Shown here: one piece after another, positions 1 to 7,329 of the stretch
Layout: each line of letters begins with the position of its first letter
Numbering within the stretch: the stretch's first letter is position 1
NCBI GenBank assembly: GCA_965603015.1
Contig: CBFDBJ010000079.1
Span: forward strand, 1 to 15,948
Direction of reading: 5' to 3'
Origin: JAUWTJ01 sp965603015
GTDB lineage: Bacteria > Pseudomonadota > Alphaproteobacteria > M2410
DNA: 15,948 nt
Translations under genes and position numbers: made by a program
Notes under the pieces: model-generated
What the model was told of the DNA's origin: nothing
What the model saw: the letters and a program-made list of their open reading frames with translations, nothing else
Databases searched by the model: none

Positions 1-396
1 AGCGACGAGCAAGAAAGCAAGTACGGTTTTTGGCAGGCGACAAAACGGATGTTTACCGATCTTCGCACTTATTCCTCCATGCTCTATATGGCCCTGATGC
101 TGCCTCTGGGCATTGGCTATTTCACCGTCGCCGTGACAGGATTTGTCACTTCAATCGCTTTCATGCTGGCGCCGTTCGGGTCGCTTTTTTCGGACCATGT
201 TATGGTCATGGACGTGAGCGGGGATGAACCGGAGTTTGTTCTTCAAATGTCCGAGTTTGCCAACTCACCGGTCGGGCTGATCGTTGTCGCCCTTGTTGGC
301 TTCGTGCTCTTCTTCACAATGTTGCATGTGTCGCGCGGGATCGGCTGGTTCCATGCAAAGCTGGCCGAAACAATGCTGGTCAAGCGGGCATCCTAG
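1..396 (+). CDS. Membrane protein with putative sensor domain, second half (5'-truncated by window)
   Basis: The frame is open from base 1, so the gene begins upstream of the window; the ATG at 49 is probably internal. Two hydrophobic stretches are visible: a long one following the residues RTYSSMLYMALMLPLGIGYF (about codons 29-60, probably a membrane hairpin) and one around VGLIVVALVGFVLFF, followed by an amphipathic tail (HVSRGIGWFHAKLAETMLV). The pattern 'R-T-Y/W..LLYL.L.LPLG..YF...VTG' and the closing 'RG.ARxHA.LA..LL' match, from memory, the second repeat of the Pfam 'putative sensor' membrane domain (PF13796), which often precedes histidine kinases. Here the protein stops three residues after that motif, so no kinase is attached. 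Function is unknown; a membrane signal-sensing or modulating role is inference. Its 3' end converges with the flavin monooxygenase gene. Confidence 0.6.
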   Translation, partial: SDEQESKYGFWQATKRMFTDLRTYSSMLYMALMLPLGIGYFTVAVTGFVTSIAFMLAPFGSLFSDHVMVMDVSGDEPEFVLQMSEFANSPVGLIVVALVGFVLFFTMLHVSRGIGWFHAKLAETMLVKRAS

Positions 397-401
397 TCAT
401 T

Positions 402-505
402 GTCATCATCGAGACATGCGCAGCATGGAATCGGGGATCTTCTCTCAATGATACTGTGACTTGAGAAGATCCCCGGCTCCGATCTGCGACCGGCCCGAGG
501 ACGAC
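402..505. repeat. Dispersed palindromic repeat, copy 1 (between convergent genes)
   Basis: A 104-nt element sharing its architecture with 8289-8392. The right 31 nt (475-505) match 8362-8392 with one mismatch. Its core is a long hairpin: CGGGGATCTTCTC (432-444) pairs perfectly with GAGAAGATCCCCG (463-475). The outer ends (gtcatcatcgag and cccgaggacgac) are partly complementary. It sits between two convergent genes and has the strength of a two-way terminator, though without a clear T-run. This is an extragenic palindromic family, not a coding sequence. Confidence 0.7.
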
Positions 506-523
506 ATATGTGAAGTTTGAATC

Positions 524-1420
524 CTACGAAAACGCTGCGAAGAGTTCCTCATAGGCTTTCATTTGTCCGCCTGCGGCAGAAGACGGCACCAGGATCGGGG
601 ATTTGATGCCGGCGTCGAACCAGGCTTCCACACCGTCGCGCACGTCTGAGGCGCTGCCATAGAGCGTAACATCGGACAGCCATTTGTCGGTCATGAGGCC
701 GGGCAGTTTGTCATTTTCTCCGGCTTCGATGGCTGCCTCGATGGCTGTCATTTCCTCTTCGTACCCGGCGGCCTTCCAGTAATTGCGATAGTTGGGCAGT
801 TGGACGTAGCCGATGAGGGTTTTGCGGCAAACGTTGGCGGCGGCTTCCTTGTCATCGGAGATGACGGTGGGGATCATGTCGCCCTTGTAGAAATCATCCG
901 GGACATTGATTTTGGCGAGCTGGGTTTTCATGTGGCTGCGTGCGCCGTTGGCCCAGATTGCGCCTTCGGCAATCTCGGCGGACAGGCCCAGCATCTTGTC
1001 ACGCAAGGTCGCCAGTGTGATCGGCGGCAGCGGACCGGTCTGCGCCTCGCTGGCGCGCATGGCGGCGACGTACTCACGGGTGTCGGACAGAGGCTTGCCG
1101 ACGGTGATGCCCATCATCTTGTGAACGGGTCCGTGGGAGACGCCGATGCCGAGGCGGAACCGCCCGTCACAAAGCTCGTGAATAAACGCTGCGGAGCGAG
1201 CCAGTTCTGCGGGATTGCGAAAGTAGATCGGCTGGATCGCGGTGCCGAATTCAATCCTGTCGGTGACTGATCCAATGGCCTGGCACAGGCCAATGCAGTC
1301 TCCGAAGCTCGGGGCGAAGATGCCGGAAAATCCTTTGGCCTCGATTTCCTTCGCGATATCGAGCATTTTCTTGCGGCGACCGGGGACGGCCACCATGGCA
1401 ACGGCTGGCATTTGTGACAT
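524..1420 (-). CDS. LLM class flavin-dependent oxidoreductase
   Basis: A 298-residue luciferase-like monooxygenase (Bac_luciferase fold, TIM barrel). Diagnostic segments are an N-terminal barrel strand and helix around residues 5-38, 'DRIEFGTAIQPIYFRNP' (54-70), the LLM hallmark 'GRFRLGIGVSHGPVHKMMG' (86-104), and a C-terminal 'VTLYGSASDVRDGVEAWFDAGI' segment. Such enzymes use reduced FMN or coenzyme F420 to oxygenate or reduce small organic substrates; cofactor and substrate cannot be read from the sequence. The ATG is preceded on the minus strand by AGGAG about 11 nt upstream. The GST-like gene ends 14 nt before this start, so the two are almost certainly co-transcribed, which suggests a shared catabolic or detoxification role. 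No signal peptide, so cytoplasmic. Confidence 0.85.
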   Translation of the reverse strand: MSQMPAVAMVAVPGRRKKMLDIAKEIEAKGFSGIFAPSFGDCIGLCQAIGSVTDRIEFGTAIQPIYFRNPAELARSAAFIHELCDGRFRLGIGVSHGPVHKMMGITVGKPLSDTREYVAAMRASEAQTGPLPPITLATLRDKMLGLSAEIAEGAIWANGARSHMKTQLAKINVPDDFYKGDMIPTVISDDKEAAANVCRKTLIGYVQLPNYRNYWKAAGYEEEMTAIEAAIEAGENDKLPGLMTDKWLSDVTLYGSASDVRDGVEAWFDAGIKSPILVPSSAAGGQMKAYEELFAAFS

Positions 1421-1434
1421 TTTGTGTTTCTCTC

Positions 1435-2574
1435 CTAAACAAAGTTTTCTTTATAGTTTTCTCGTTTCATCCGAAGCGCCGGTTTTAGCTGACAGGCGTC
1501 ATAGAGCCCGGTCTGCTTTAGTAAGGCATCAACGCTCGCCTTGTCGCCGCCTTCAAAACCTTCATAGACCTTGAGGCCCCGTTCAAAAACCCACTGGACG
1601 AAGGGGCGCAAGGCTACGTCAATCTCGAGTCCCCGGTAAGGTACCGTAATCTTTCCCCAGGCGCCCGGCTTGCCTTGCGGGTTGACCGGGTCGCCGGGTT
1701 TGATGCCTTCGCGTCTTACACGGTCAGAAATTGTGTTCACCAGGGTGATGACCTCCGGCATGAAATCCTGCGCGATCAACTTCAGGACCGGAAACAGCGT
1801 TTCCGGAATCTCATCATCGGCGAGAGTCTCGCGCGGCATGTCACAGAATTCACCCATGCCATCGTCCGAGGCATTCATCCGTTCAACCCATCGATAGACA
1901 AAGGGCGCGGTCTTTTTCATCAGGTCGGAGGGGTAGGGGTCGCGGCCAAGATGCGCATAGAGCGGCGCAATCATGCCAAAGTCGCCGAGGGTCGGCCTGC
2001 CGCCAAGGAAATAGGGATTGAGCCTGAAGTGTTCGTTGAGGAGGTCGAGAAGCTCCATGTAGGCTTCTTCGATGAGCGGAATGGTTTTGTCATTGATGCC
2101 AAGAATGGGTAGATAGCTTTGCATCTTTTCGGCGAACGGCATGGCGAAGGGCGCGGCCTCATCCATCGGCGTCTGCGGGCCCGAGGCTCTTGCGAATTCA
2201 CGGAAAATCCAGGGGAAATTATCATCCGGGAAATTCCATCTGTAATGCATGGCCGGCTTGCTCATGCCTTCATTGCCGAAGGCCTCGAGGATATAGGATA
2301 CGAGCTTCTGGCGAGGACCTTCCGGCACCATCGGGTTCTCGGGGTATTTTGCCTCAAGAAAATCAAAGATTTCAGAGGTATCCTGGACAATGTCGCCTTC
2401 GGGCGTTTCGATCACCGGAATGACCGGCCGCCCGACGATGCGCATCACTGCCTTGTAGCGCGGGAACCAGGCGTTGCGTTCCTCGAAGGGGATACCCTTC
2501 TTCCTCAGGTAACTGCGAATCTTGCCGGTGTAGAGTGAGGGTTCGGCACCATAGAGATAAAGTGGCTGGGTCAT
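1435..2574 (-). CDS. Glutathione S-transferase-like protein with long C-terminal extension
   Basis: 379 residues from the ATG at 2574 (MTQPLYLYGAEPS...). The open frame reaches 2802 but the upstream part is low-complexity basic sequence, and this ATG has a GAGGAAAT ribosome site. Residues about 4-80 form a thioredoxin-like GST N-domain: the first strand and helix with Ser13/Tyr15 as possible glutathione-side residues, a cis-proline in 'RPVIPVIETPEG' (49-60) and the glutathione gamma-glutamyl motif 'QDTSEI' (64-69). The helical C-domain carries the N-capping/hydrophobic-staple-like segment 'TLGDFGMIAPLYAHL' (195-209). Ordinary GSTs are about 200-230 residues; here another 140 or so residues follow, including 'GKPGAWGKITVPYRGLEIDV' (301-320). 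Substrate is unknown. First gene of a pair with the flavin monooxygenase downstream. Confidence 0.85.
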   Translation of the reverse strand: MTQPLYLYGAEPSLYTGKIRSYLRKKGIPFEERNAWFPRYKAVMRIVGRPVIPVIETPEGDIVQDTSEIFDFLEAKYPENPMVPEGPRQKLVSYILEAFGNEGMSKPAMHYRWNFPDDNFPWIFREFARASGPQTPMDEAAPFAMPFAEKMQSYLPILGINDKTIPLIEEAYMELLDLLNEHFRLNPYFLGGRPTLGDFGMIAPLYAHLGRDPYPSDLMKKTAPFVYRWVERMNASDDGMGEFCDMPRETLADDEIPETLFPVLKLIAQDFMPEVITLVNTISDRVRREGIKPGDPVNPQGKPGAWGKITVPYRGLEIDVALRPFVQWVFERGLKVYEGFEGGDKASVDALLKQTGLYDACQLKPALRMKRENYKENFV

Positions 2575-2692
2575 GGAAATTTCCTCGAAGGGGAGCCTGT
2601 GCGGCCTTTTTCTCTTATGGTGGCAGAGATACAGGGGTTGCGCAACGGCCATAAGGTTTGCCAAAGTCGGGAAAACAGCTTCGGGGGCAGAG
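2575..2692. promoter_or_regulatory. Divergent intergenic region (GST pair / cytochrome-lactone oxidase pair)
   Basis: 118 nt separating two divergent transcription units, so it should hold two promoters. An 8-bp perfect palindrome TTGCGCAA at 2638-2645 lies near its centre and could be an operator half-core or the -35 of either unit. I could not find a -10 hexamer at good spacing on either strand, so no individual promoter is called. Confidence 0.35.
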
Positions 2693-3067
2693 ATGAAGAA
2701 ATCAGGGATTGCTGTGCGGGCTCTTGTGGCCGCAATGATGCTTGTCGCATGCGGAGAGGGTGAGCCGGTCCAGAGCGCCGGGGAGCGCGCGGCGATCATC
2801 ACCAGAGCCGAGAACCTGATGCCGGCTGGGGCAGAGCTCGCCGAAATTTACGAATATTCTTGCTACTCGTGTCATACCAATCCGCAGTCCGGCGCACCCT
2901 TGACCGGTGATATAGCCGCGTGGGAGCCGCGCCTTGCCAAGGGTATGGACGCCTTGCTTGAAAGCACCATCAACGGTTTTGCGGGCATGCCGCCGCTTGG
3001 CATGTGTATGGATTGCTCCGAGGATCAGTTCGCCGCGTTGATCCGGTTTATGTCGCGGACGGAATAA
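2693..3067 (+). CDS. Lipoprotein c-type cytochrome (cytochrome c5-like)
   Basis: 124 residues from the ATG at 2693; the frame opens further upstream, but only this start gives an N-terminus 'MKKSGIAVRALVAAMMLVAC' with a charged end, hydrophobic core and lipobox L-V-A-C, so Cys20 would be lipidated. A single haem-binding CxxCH (CYSCH, 57-61) and a probable Met99 axial ligand in 'GMPPLGMCMDC' (98-108) follow. The CxxC just after that methionine (Cys105, Cys108) is characteristic of cytochrome c5-type proteins, where it forms a disulfide. The protein should be a membrane-tethered one-electron carrier on the periplasmic side. It ends 11 nt before the flavoprotein gene, so the pair is an operon and the cytochrome is its likely electron acceptor (inference). 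Confidence 0.88.
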   Translation: MKKSGIAVRALVAAMMLVACGEGEPVQSAGERAAIITRAENLMPAGAELAEIYEYSCYSCHTNPQSGAPLTGDIAAWEPRLAKGMDALLESTINGFAGMPPLGMCMDCSEDQFAALIRFMSRTE

Positions 3068-3078
3068 AGGAGAGGCTC

Positions 3079-4506
3079 ATGACGATCGATCGTAGAACCC
3101 TGATGGGAAGTGTCGCCGCCGGTGCCGTGCTTGGCGCTCTGCCGATTACGTTTGATGCCAAAGAGCTCGCGAAACTGAACGGTTCTTCGGGCCTGGCTCT
3201 TGCCGATGCACAAGCCGCCACCGGGGCGCAGGCGCGCAAGATCCCGTGGACCAACTGGTCCGGCAGTCAGCGGTGTGAGCCGAGGGCGCGCATTGCGCCG
3301 AAGACCGAGGCGGAACTTTCAGAAGTCGTTGGGGCTGCCAGAGGGCCGGTGCGCCCGGTCGGCGCGGGTCATTCCTTCACGGCGCTGGTGCCGACCGACG
3401 ATACGATTGTCTCGCTTGCCCGGCTGTCGGGTGTTGCGGCCCACGAGAGCGAGCCGATGCAAACCCGGATCGGAGCCGGAACGCGCCTCGGCGCGATTGG
3501 CAAGCCCATGGCGGCGCTTGGTCAGGGGCTTTACAATATGCCGGACATTGATCAGCAGACGCTGGCCGGTGCGACGGCGACGGGGACGCACGGGACCGGC
3601 GCTACTCTGAGCGCGCTGCACCATTACATCACCGAAATGCGTCTGGTGACGGCGACGGGGGATGTCATGGAATTGTCGCGTGACAGGAACGCCGAGATTT
3701 TTGATGCGGTACGGGTCAACCTCGGGGCTCTGGGCGTCGTCAGCGAGATCACCTTGCGCAACCTGCCGACCTATAATCTGAAAAAGACCACGTGGACCGA
3801 GCCGTTCGATGATGTGCTGGACCGGATTGACGAGCTTGGGGCCGAATACCGAAACTTTGAGTTCTATTATATTCCGTTCTCGGACATGGCGATCTGTATT
3901 GGCCACAACATGACCGATGAGCCCATAGTGCCGCGTGGACCCAATGAGGATGGTGATGCTGTGATGGAGCTGCGATCCTTGCGCGACTGGCTCGGCTGGT
4001 GGCCATGGGCGCGCCGGAAGATGACCCGGGCGGCGCTTGAGGATGCGCCGATGGAACATGCGGTTGATGAGTGGTGGAAGATCTATCCGTCGGAGCGCTC
4101 TGTCCGGTTTAACGAAATGGAGTTCCATGTGCCGCGCGAGGAAGGACCCAAGGTCATTCGGGCGATCAAGGAGCGCGTGGAGAAGGATAATATTTCCGTC
4201 TTCTTCCCGTTCGAGTTCCGCTTCATCGACGAGGATGACGCGTGGCTGTCACCGTTCTACAAGCGCAAGAGCTGCTCGGTCGCGATCCACCGCTATCACG
4301 AGGAAAATTACCACGCCATGTTTGAAGCCATGGAGCCGATCTACCGCGCCCATGGCGGGCGGGCGCACTGGGGCAAACATAATTCTCTCGGGGCGGAGGA
4401 TGTGGCAGCGCTATACCCGAAGTGGAACGATTTTCTTGAGGTCAGGCGGACGCTTGACCCGGGCGGCAAGTTTCTCAATGCCTATTTGAAGGGGTTGATG
4501 GGGTAG
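3079..4506 (+). CDS. FAD-linked D-arabinono/L-gulono-1,4-lactone oxidase-type enzyme, Tat-type signal
   Basis: 475 residues from the ATG at 3079, which follows a strong AAAGGAGAG site; the upstream in-frame codons lie inside the cytochrome gene. The N-terminus 'MTIDRRTLMG' plus a hydrophobic stretch resembles a twin-arginine signal, consistent with export after cofactor loading. The FAD-binding type 4 (VAO/PCMH) domain spans about residues 60-230, with 'RPVGAGHSFTALV' (92-104), where His98 is at the position that carries covalent FAD in aldonolactone oxidases, and 'ATGTHGTG'. The C-terminal ALO-type domain ends with 'HWGKHN' (HWGK 430-433), the equivalent of the family HWAK motif, and 'LDPGGKFLN'. 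Family members oxidise sugar-1,4-lactones or polyols. Pairing with an exported cytochrome c suggests a dehydrogenase rather than an oxygen-using oxidase. Substrate is not known. Confidence 0.87.
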   Translation: MTIDRRTLMGSVAAGAVLGALPITFDAKELAKLNGSSGLALADAQAATGAQARKIPWTNWSGSQRCEPRARIAPKTEAELSEVVGAARGPVRPVGAGHSFTALVPTDDTIVSLARLSGVAAHESEPMQTRIGAGTRLGAIGKPMAALGQGLYNMPDIDQQTLAGATATGTHGTGATLSALHHYITEMRLVTATGDVMELSRDRNAEIFDAVRVNLGALGVVSEITLRNLPTYNLKKTTWTEPFDDVLDRIDELGAEYRNFEFYYIPFSDMAICIGHNMTDEPIVPRGPNEDGDAVMELRSLRDWLGWWPWARRKMTRAALEDAPMEHAVDEWWKIYPSERSVRFNEMEFHVPREEGPKVIRAIKERVEKDNISVFFPFEFRFIDEDDAWLSPFYKRKSCSVAIHRYHEENYHAMFEAMEPIYRAHGGRAHWGKHNSLGAEDVAALYPKWNDFLEVRRTLDPGGKFLNAYLKGLMG

Positions 4507-4537
4507 TCTTTACGGAAGCGAACTTATTTTTTCAATT

Positions 4538-4656
4538 CGTCATCCCGGATGCGGTGCAGCATGTAATGCTGCTCCGCGGGTCCGGGACCCATAAATCGAA
4601 TCTGGGCCCCGGACCCGCATTGCATCACTTGGTGCTGCAAAGCATCCGGGGTGACG
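4538..4656. repeat. Cloverleaf-like extragenic palindromic element
   Basis: Between the convergent flavoprotein and MFS genes. The outer ends cgtcatcccggatg and catccggggtgacg pair with one mismatch. Inside are three arms: GCAGCAT-gta-ATGCTGC (4556-4572), a strong GC arm (4576-4591 with 4603-4618) and TGCATCAC/GGTGCTGCA (4621-4639). It belongs to the 'gtcatcccgg...' class of dispersed repeats found in many alphaproteobacterial genomes (from memory) and differs in sequence from the 402 and 8289 copies. Probably acts as a two-way terminator here. Confidence 0.65.
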
Positions 4657-4662
4657 TAGTTG

Positions 4663-5868
4663 TTAGTCTGTGACGCTCGCCTCCACCTTCTCCCCCGGCC
4701 ACAGAGCGAGCGATGCAAGGCCGGAGAGCACGACCACGCCGAGCATGAAGGCGATAGCGCCTTGCAAGCTCACTTCCGCACCGATGAAACCGGCCAGCGG
4801 ATAGCCAAGCAGCCAACAAAAATGGGACAGGGCGAACTGGGCCGAGAAGAGCGCGGGGCGCTCGGCCTCCGAGCAGGTCTGGCGGATGAGAAGTCCTGTC
4901 GGGATCTGTATAAAAGATGATCCGGCTCCGAGCAGCGCCCATGCGATGACAAGGATTGTCCAGGATCTGGGGCCAAGTGCGATGACAAGGCCCACAGCCA
5001 GCAGGACAGGGCCAACCAATATGACGCCGCGCAGGGATCGGCCGTCCAGAATGCGCGGCAGAAGCATCGCGACAAGGATCGAGCCGACGCCGAAGGCGCC
5101 GAAGGCGAGCGCGGTCGCGCTTTCGCCGGCGCCGAGCGCCTCGCGCACATAGATGACTGTGTTGACATAGACAATCGCACCGGCACCGGCGACGCCGAGG
5201 TAAAGCCCGAAGAGGCCGCGCAAGCCCGGCGTTGCGAAATATGTCCTGACGCCAAAGGTGATTTCCCTGATCAGTGTGCCTTCGCTTTCCTTCGGCTTGG
5301 CGGGCGGGACGATGGTGATGAACACAAAGAAGGCGGAAATCAGATAGGTGATGGCGGTAAAATAGAAAAGTCCATGGAAGGAGAAGAAGACAAGAGCGGC
5401 GGCTGCCGCGACAGGACTGAACAGGTTCTCCAGGTCATAGGTCGCGCTGGCGAGAGACAGCCCTTTGGCGTAGTCCGCCTCGTCGGTCAGGACATCGGGG
5501 ATGATAGCCTGAAACGTCGGCGTGAACCCGGCGGCGGCGGCATTGATCAGGAAGATAAAGACGTAGATGTGCCAGGCCTCGGTGATAAACGGCATACCCA
5601 TGAAAAGCGCGGCGCGGAAGAGATCGAGACCAATCAGCAGGTTCTTGCGATTCAGCCGATGGATGAGGGCACCGACGATGGGCGCAATGAAGACATAGGC
5701 CACCATCTTGATGGCCAGAGCAATCCCCAGAACCCTCCCTGCGTCGGCCCCGGCGATCTCCCAGGCCAGCAGCGCCAGTGCAATGGTCACAAGCCCTGTG
5801 CCGCCATGGGCGATGACCTGGGCAAGGAAGAGGCGGGCGTAGGTTTTGTTTTTCAGGACTTGAAGCAT
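4663..5868 (-). CDS. MFS transporter
   Basis: A 401-residue, almost wholly hydrophobic protein with regularly spaced membrane segments, consistent with the 12-helix major facilitator fold. An MFS-like basic loop 'GALIHRLNRKNLLIGLD' lies between helices 2 and 3, and a pseudo-repeated basic segment 'ILDGRSLRGVILVG' opens the second half. It resembles the MFS_3/EntS-like exporters in overall layout; substrate unknown. The ATG at 5868 has no Shine-Dalgarno sequence: the upstream minus-strand tract is pyrimidine-only apart from single bases, and an in-frame stop precedes it. A TTGACA lies 31 nt upstream, so a leaderless or very short-leader transcript is possible. Convergent with the lactone enzyme gene, so not part of that operon. 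Confidence 0.85.
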   Translation of the reverse strand: MLQVLKNKTYARLFLAQVIAHGGTGLVTIALALLAWEIAGADAGRVLGIALAIKMVAYVFIAPIVGALIHRLNRKNLLIGLDLFRAALFMGMPFITEAWHIYVFIFLINAAAAGFTPTFQAIIPDVLTDEADYAKGLSLASATYDLENLFSPVAAAAALVFFSFHGLFYFTAITYLISAFFVFITIVPPAKPKESEGTLIREITFGVRTYFATPGLRGLFGLYLGVAGAGAIVYVNTVIYVREALGAGESATALAFGAFGVGSILVAMLLPRILDGRSLRGVILVGPVLLAVGLVIALGPRSWTILVIAWALLGAGSSFIQIPTGLLIRQTCSEAERPALFSAQFALSHFCWLLGYPLAGFIGAEVSLQGAIAFMLGVVVLSGLASLALWPGEKVEASVTD

Positions 5869-5876
5869 GGAGGGAA

Positions 5877-5905
5877 GGGGTAGCGGGGGGAGAGGGGGGT
5901 GTCAA
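5877..5905 (-). promoter_or_regulatory. Candidate promoter of the MFS gene, with G-rich template tract
   Basis: On the minus strand a perfect TTGACA (5900-5905) is followed after 17 nt by TACCCC (5877-5882), a poor -10, and then the ATG only 8 nt later. Transcription from it would start at or near the start codon. The plus strand of the same stretch (5872-5899) has four G-tracts (GGG, GGGG, GGGGGG, GGGGGG) separated by 2-4 nt, meeting the usual G-quadruplex pattern. Confidence 0.35.
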
Positions 5906-6014
5906 CAGATCCCGAATGTATGGTTGGTTCTCTGCGACCCGCTTGAACTGTTCCGTTGTTGCGAGGGGCAACATGTTTGACTGCGGCCTATGTCGGACAG
6001 TACTCCGAATAATT

Positions 6015-6602
6015 TCATTGGACAGCGTCAAACAAGAATATTGCTCCAATGATGAATGCCAAGTAGGACGAGATTTGCAATGCAAGTAGAAAGTTGTTTG
6101 ATCGGTTTTTTCTGCCCAAGGCCATTTTTGTCTCGTTGAATAGTGTGTTCGACTTATTTAGATGCTCCTTGAGCATGGCGGCAGCTTTTGCATCGTTTCG
6201 CACATCGGGAGAATCTTCGAAATTTGTAATACCCTCTATCATTTTCATCTCGCCATTTTTCAAGTCGACCTCGGTACTGTGCCATGAATTCGTGAGCGTG
6301 AAGTCGACTAATGTACTTGTGACCATGGCGATTAGTCCGAGACCGAAGAGTGTGAAGGATGCGATGAAGGCATTTTCACTTGATGCATCAAAGCGGTTCA
6401 GGGCGGAAACAAGAGCCAACCCCATACCGTTTAATGTGAAACCGTGTCGTGCGAGAGAATTTGATATCTCATCTACGAATAATTGCGATCTCGGTTCGGT
6501 GGATCCAAGTAGTTCAAGATCTGTTTTCATTTGAAGACGTCTTTGTCTGAAAGATTCGATGTGGTTATTTTTGATTCTCTCTTGGGTCATTTTGTGCACC
6601 AT
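6015..6602 (-). CDS. Hypothetical membrane protein, two predicted membrane segments
   Basis: 195 residues, no family recognised. The N-terminal 70 residues are charged and probably helical ('RIKNNHIESFRQRRLQMKTDLELL'). A membrane segment lies at about 82-102 (FIASFTLFGLGLIAMVTSTLV) and a second near the C-terminus (about 169-191, LLALQISSYLAFIIGAIFLF). Between them is a soluble charged region of about 65 residues. The coding region is visibly poorer in GC than its neighbours: 26 of 60 bases at 6181-6240 are G or C. The ATG at 6602 has GCAGG only 3 nt upstream; the ATG at 6590 (four codons later) is an alternative. It lies 40 nt after another membrane protein gene on the same strand, so the two may act together. 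Function is not assignable. Confidence 0.7.
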   Translation of the reverse strand: MVHKMTQERIKNNHIESFRQRRLQMKTDLELLGSTEPRSQLFVDEISNSLARHGFTLNGMGLALVSALNRFDASSENAFIASFTLFGLGLIAMVTSTLVDFTLTNSWHSTEVDLKNGEMKMIEGITNFEDSPDVRNDAKAAAMLKEHLNKSNTLFNETKMALGRKNRSNNFLLALQISSYLAFIIGAIFLFDAVQ

Positions 6603-6642
6603 TCGCCTGCGGGTTCGCGTGGAAGATCTAGCCTTTCTGCAA

Positions 6643-7251
6643 TCATGAAGGGGGCGATGCGATCGCGTCTAAAATCCGCAGACCGATCGCGAAAAAAGCT
6701 GCGGCACAAAGGACCAGCGGGATCCGCTGCTCCCACCAAAGGAAGTGTCTCTCCTTGTGCTGCACATGCTGCAGGTCTGTTTTCGAAATAAAAATACCAG
6801 AGCCCGAGTTGTGCCAGCCCGCCGTTTCGGATGGCTGGTGGCCGAGGTCGACGCGCAAGCCCCTCGGATCTGTTGTGAGAGTAGTTCTCATTTTATGGTG
6901 GCTGCGGCCCTCCGGCGGCTCGAACTCTTCTGTCTCACCAGTTTCGAGGGTTTTGCGATGCCCGAGATGAACCTTTTCAAAGCCCGCCTGGAAGAGGAGC
7001 CAGTCCTGATTGACATGATGGAGCCAAACGCCGGAGTTATACGCGAGGACGGCGGCGTAAAGGAGCCAGAAAGACAATGGCTCCACGTTGATAACGCCGG
7101 GCAGGGCGGTAGTGTTGATCGTGACGCCGGGCAAGACAGCCACCATAATCGCGGCGGCCGAAAGCCCGAGGGTGTTGCGTTTGTAGCGGTGGCCGCGATC
7201 ACCGAGAATGTCCCGGCGATCTTCGGAGTGATACTGGTCGACATTGCTCAC
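6643..7251 (-). CDS. Hypothetical membrane protein, three predicted membrane segments
   Basis: 202 residues from GTG at 7251. That start has GGAG 8 nt upstream, whereas the ATG at 7293 (14 codons earlier) has no ribosome site and overlaps a TATAAA sequence that could be a -10 element. Membrane segments are predicted at about 28-45 (LGLSAAAIMVAVLPGVTI), 57-78 (LSFWLLYAAVLAYNSGVWL) and 178-198 (RIPLVLCAAAFFAIGLRIL). A soluble, charged loop of about 90 residues rich in His, Arg and Glu lies between the second and third. No enzyme motif is seen and I do not recognise the family. It sits between the GIY-YIG gene (79 nt upstream) and the second membrane protein, all on the same strand. Confidence 0.65.
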   Translation of the reverse strand: MSNVDQYHSEDRRDILGDRGHRYKRNTLGLSAAAIMVAVLPGVTINTTALPGVINVEPLSFWLLYAAVLAYNSGVWLHHVNQDWLLFQAGFEKVHLGHRKTLETGETEEFEPPEGRSHHKMRTTLTTDPRGLRVDLGHQPSETAGWHNSGSGIFISKTDLQHVQHKERHFLWWEQRIPLVLCAAAFFAIGLRILDAIASPPS

Positions 7252-7329
7252 GATCCACGCTCCATCTTCTGCGTCTCTTGGTATACATTGCATTTATACT
7301 GCGCCCGGGCAATCGCGGCTAATCGAAAG

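Noticed and set aside
2575..2802. Extending the GST-like protein upstream by 76 residues to the first ATG of the frame
   Set aside because: The added part is low-complexity and basic, runs through the divergent promoter region and overlaps the cytochrome gene start; ATG 2574 has a good ribosome site and starts exactly at the first GST strand.
3319..4128. Long minus-strand frame opposite the lactone enzyme gene
   Set aside because: It is Arg/His-rich and matches no family; it mirrors a GC-rich gene whose motifs are clear on the plus strand.
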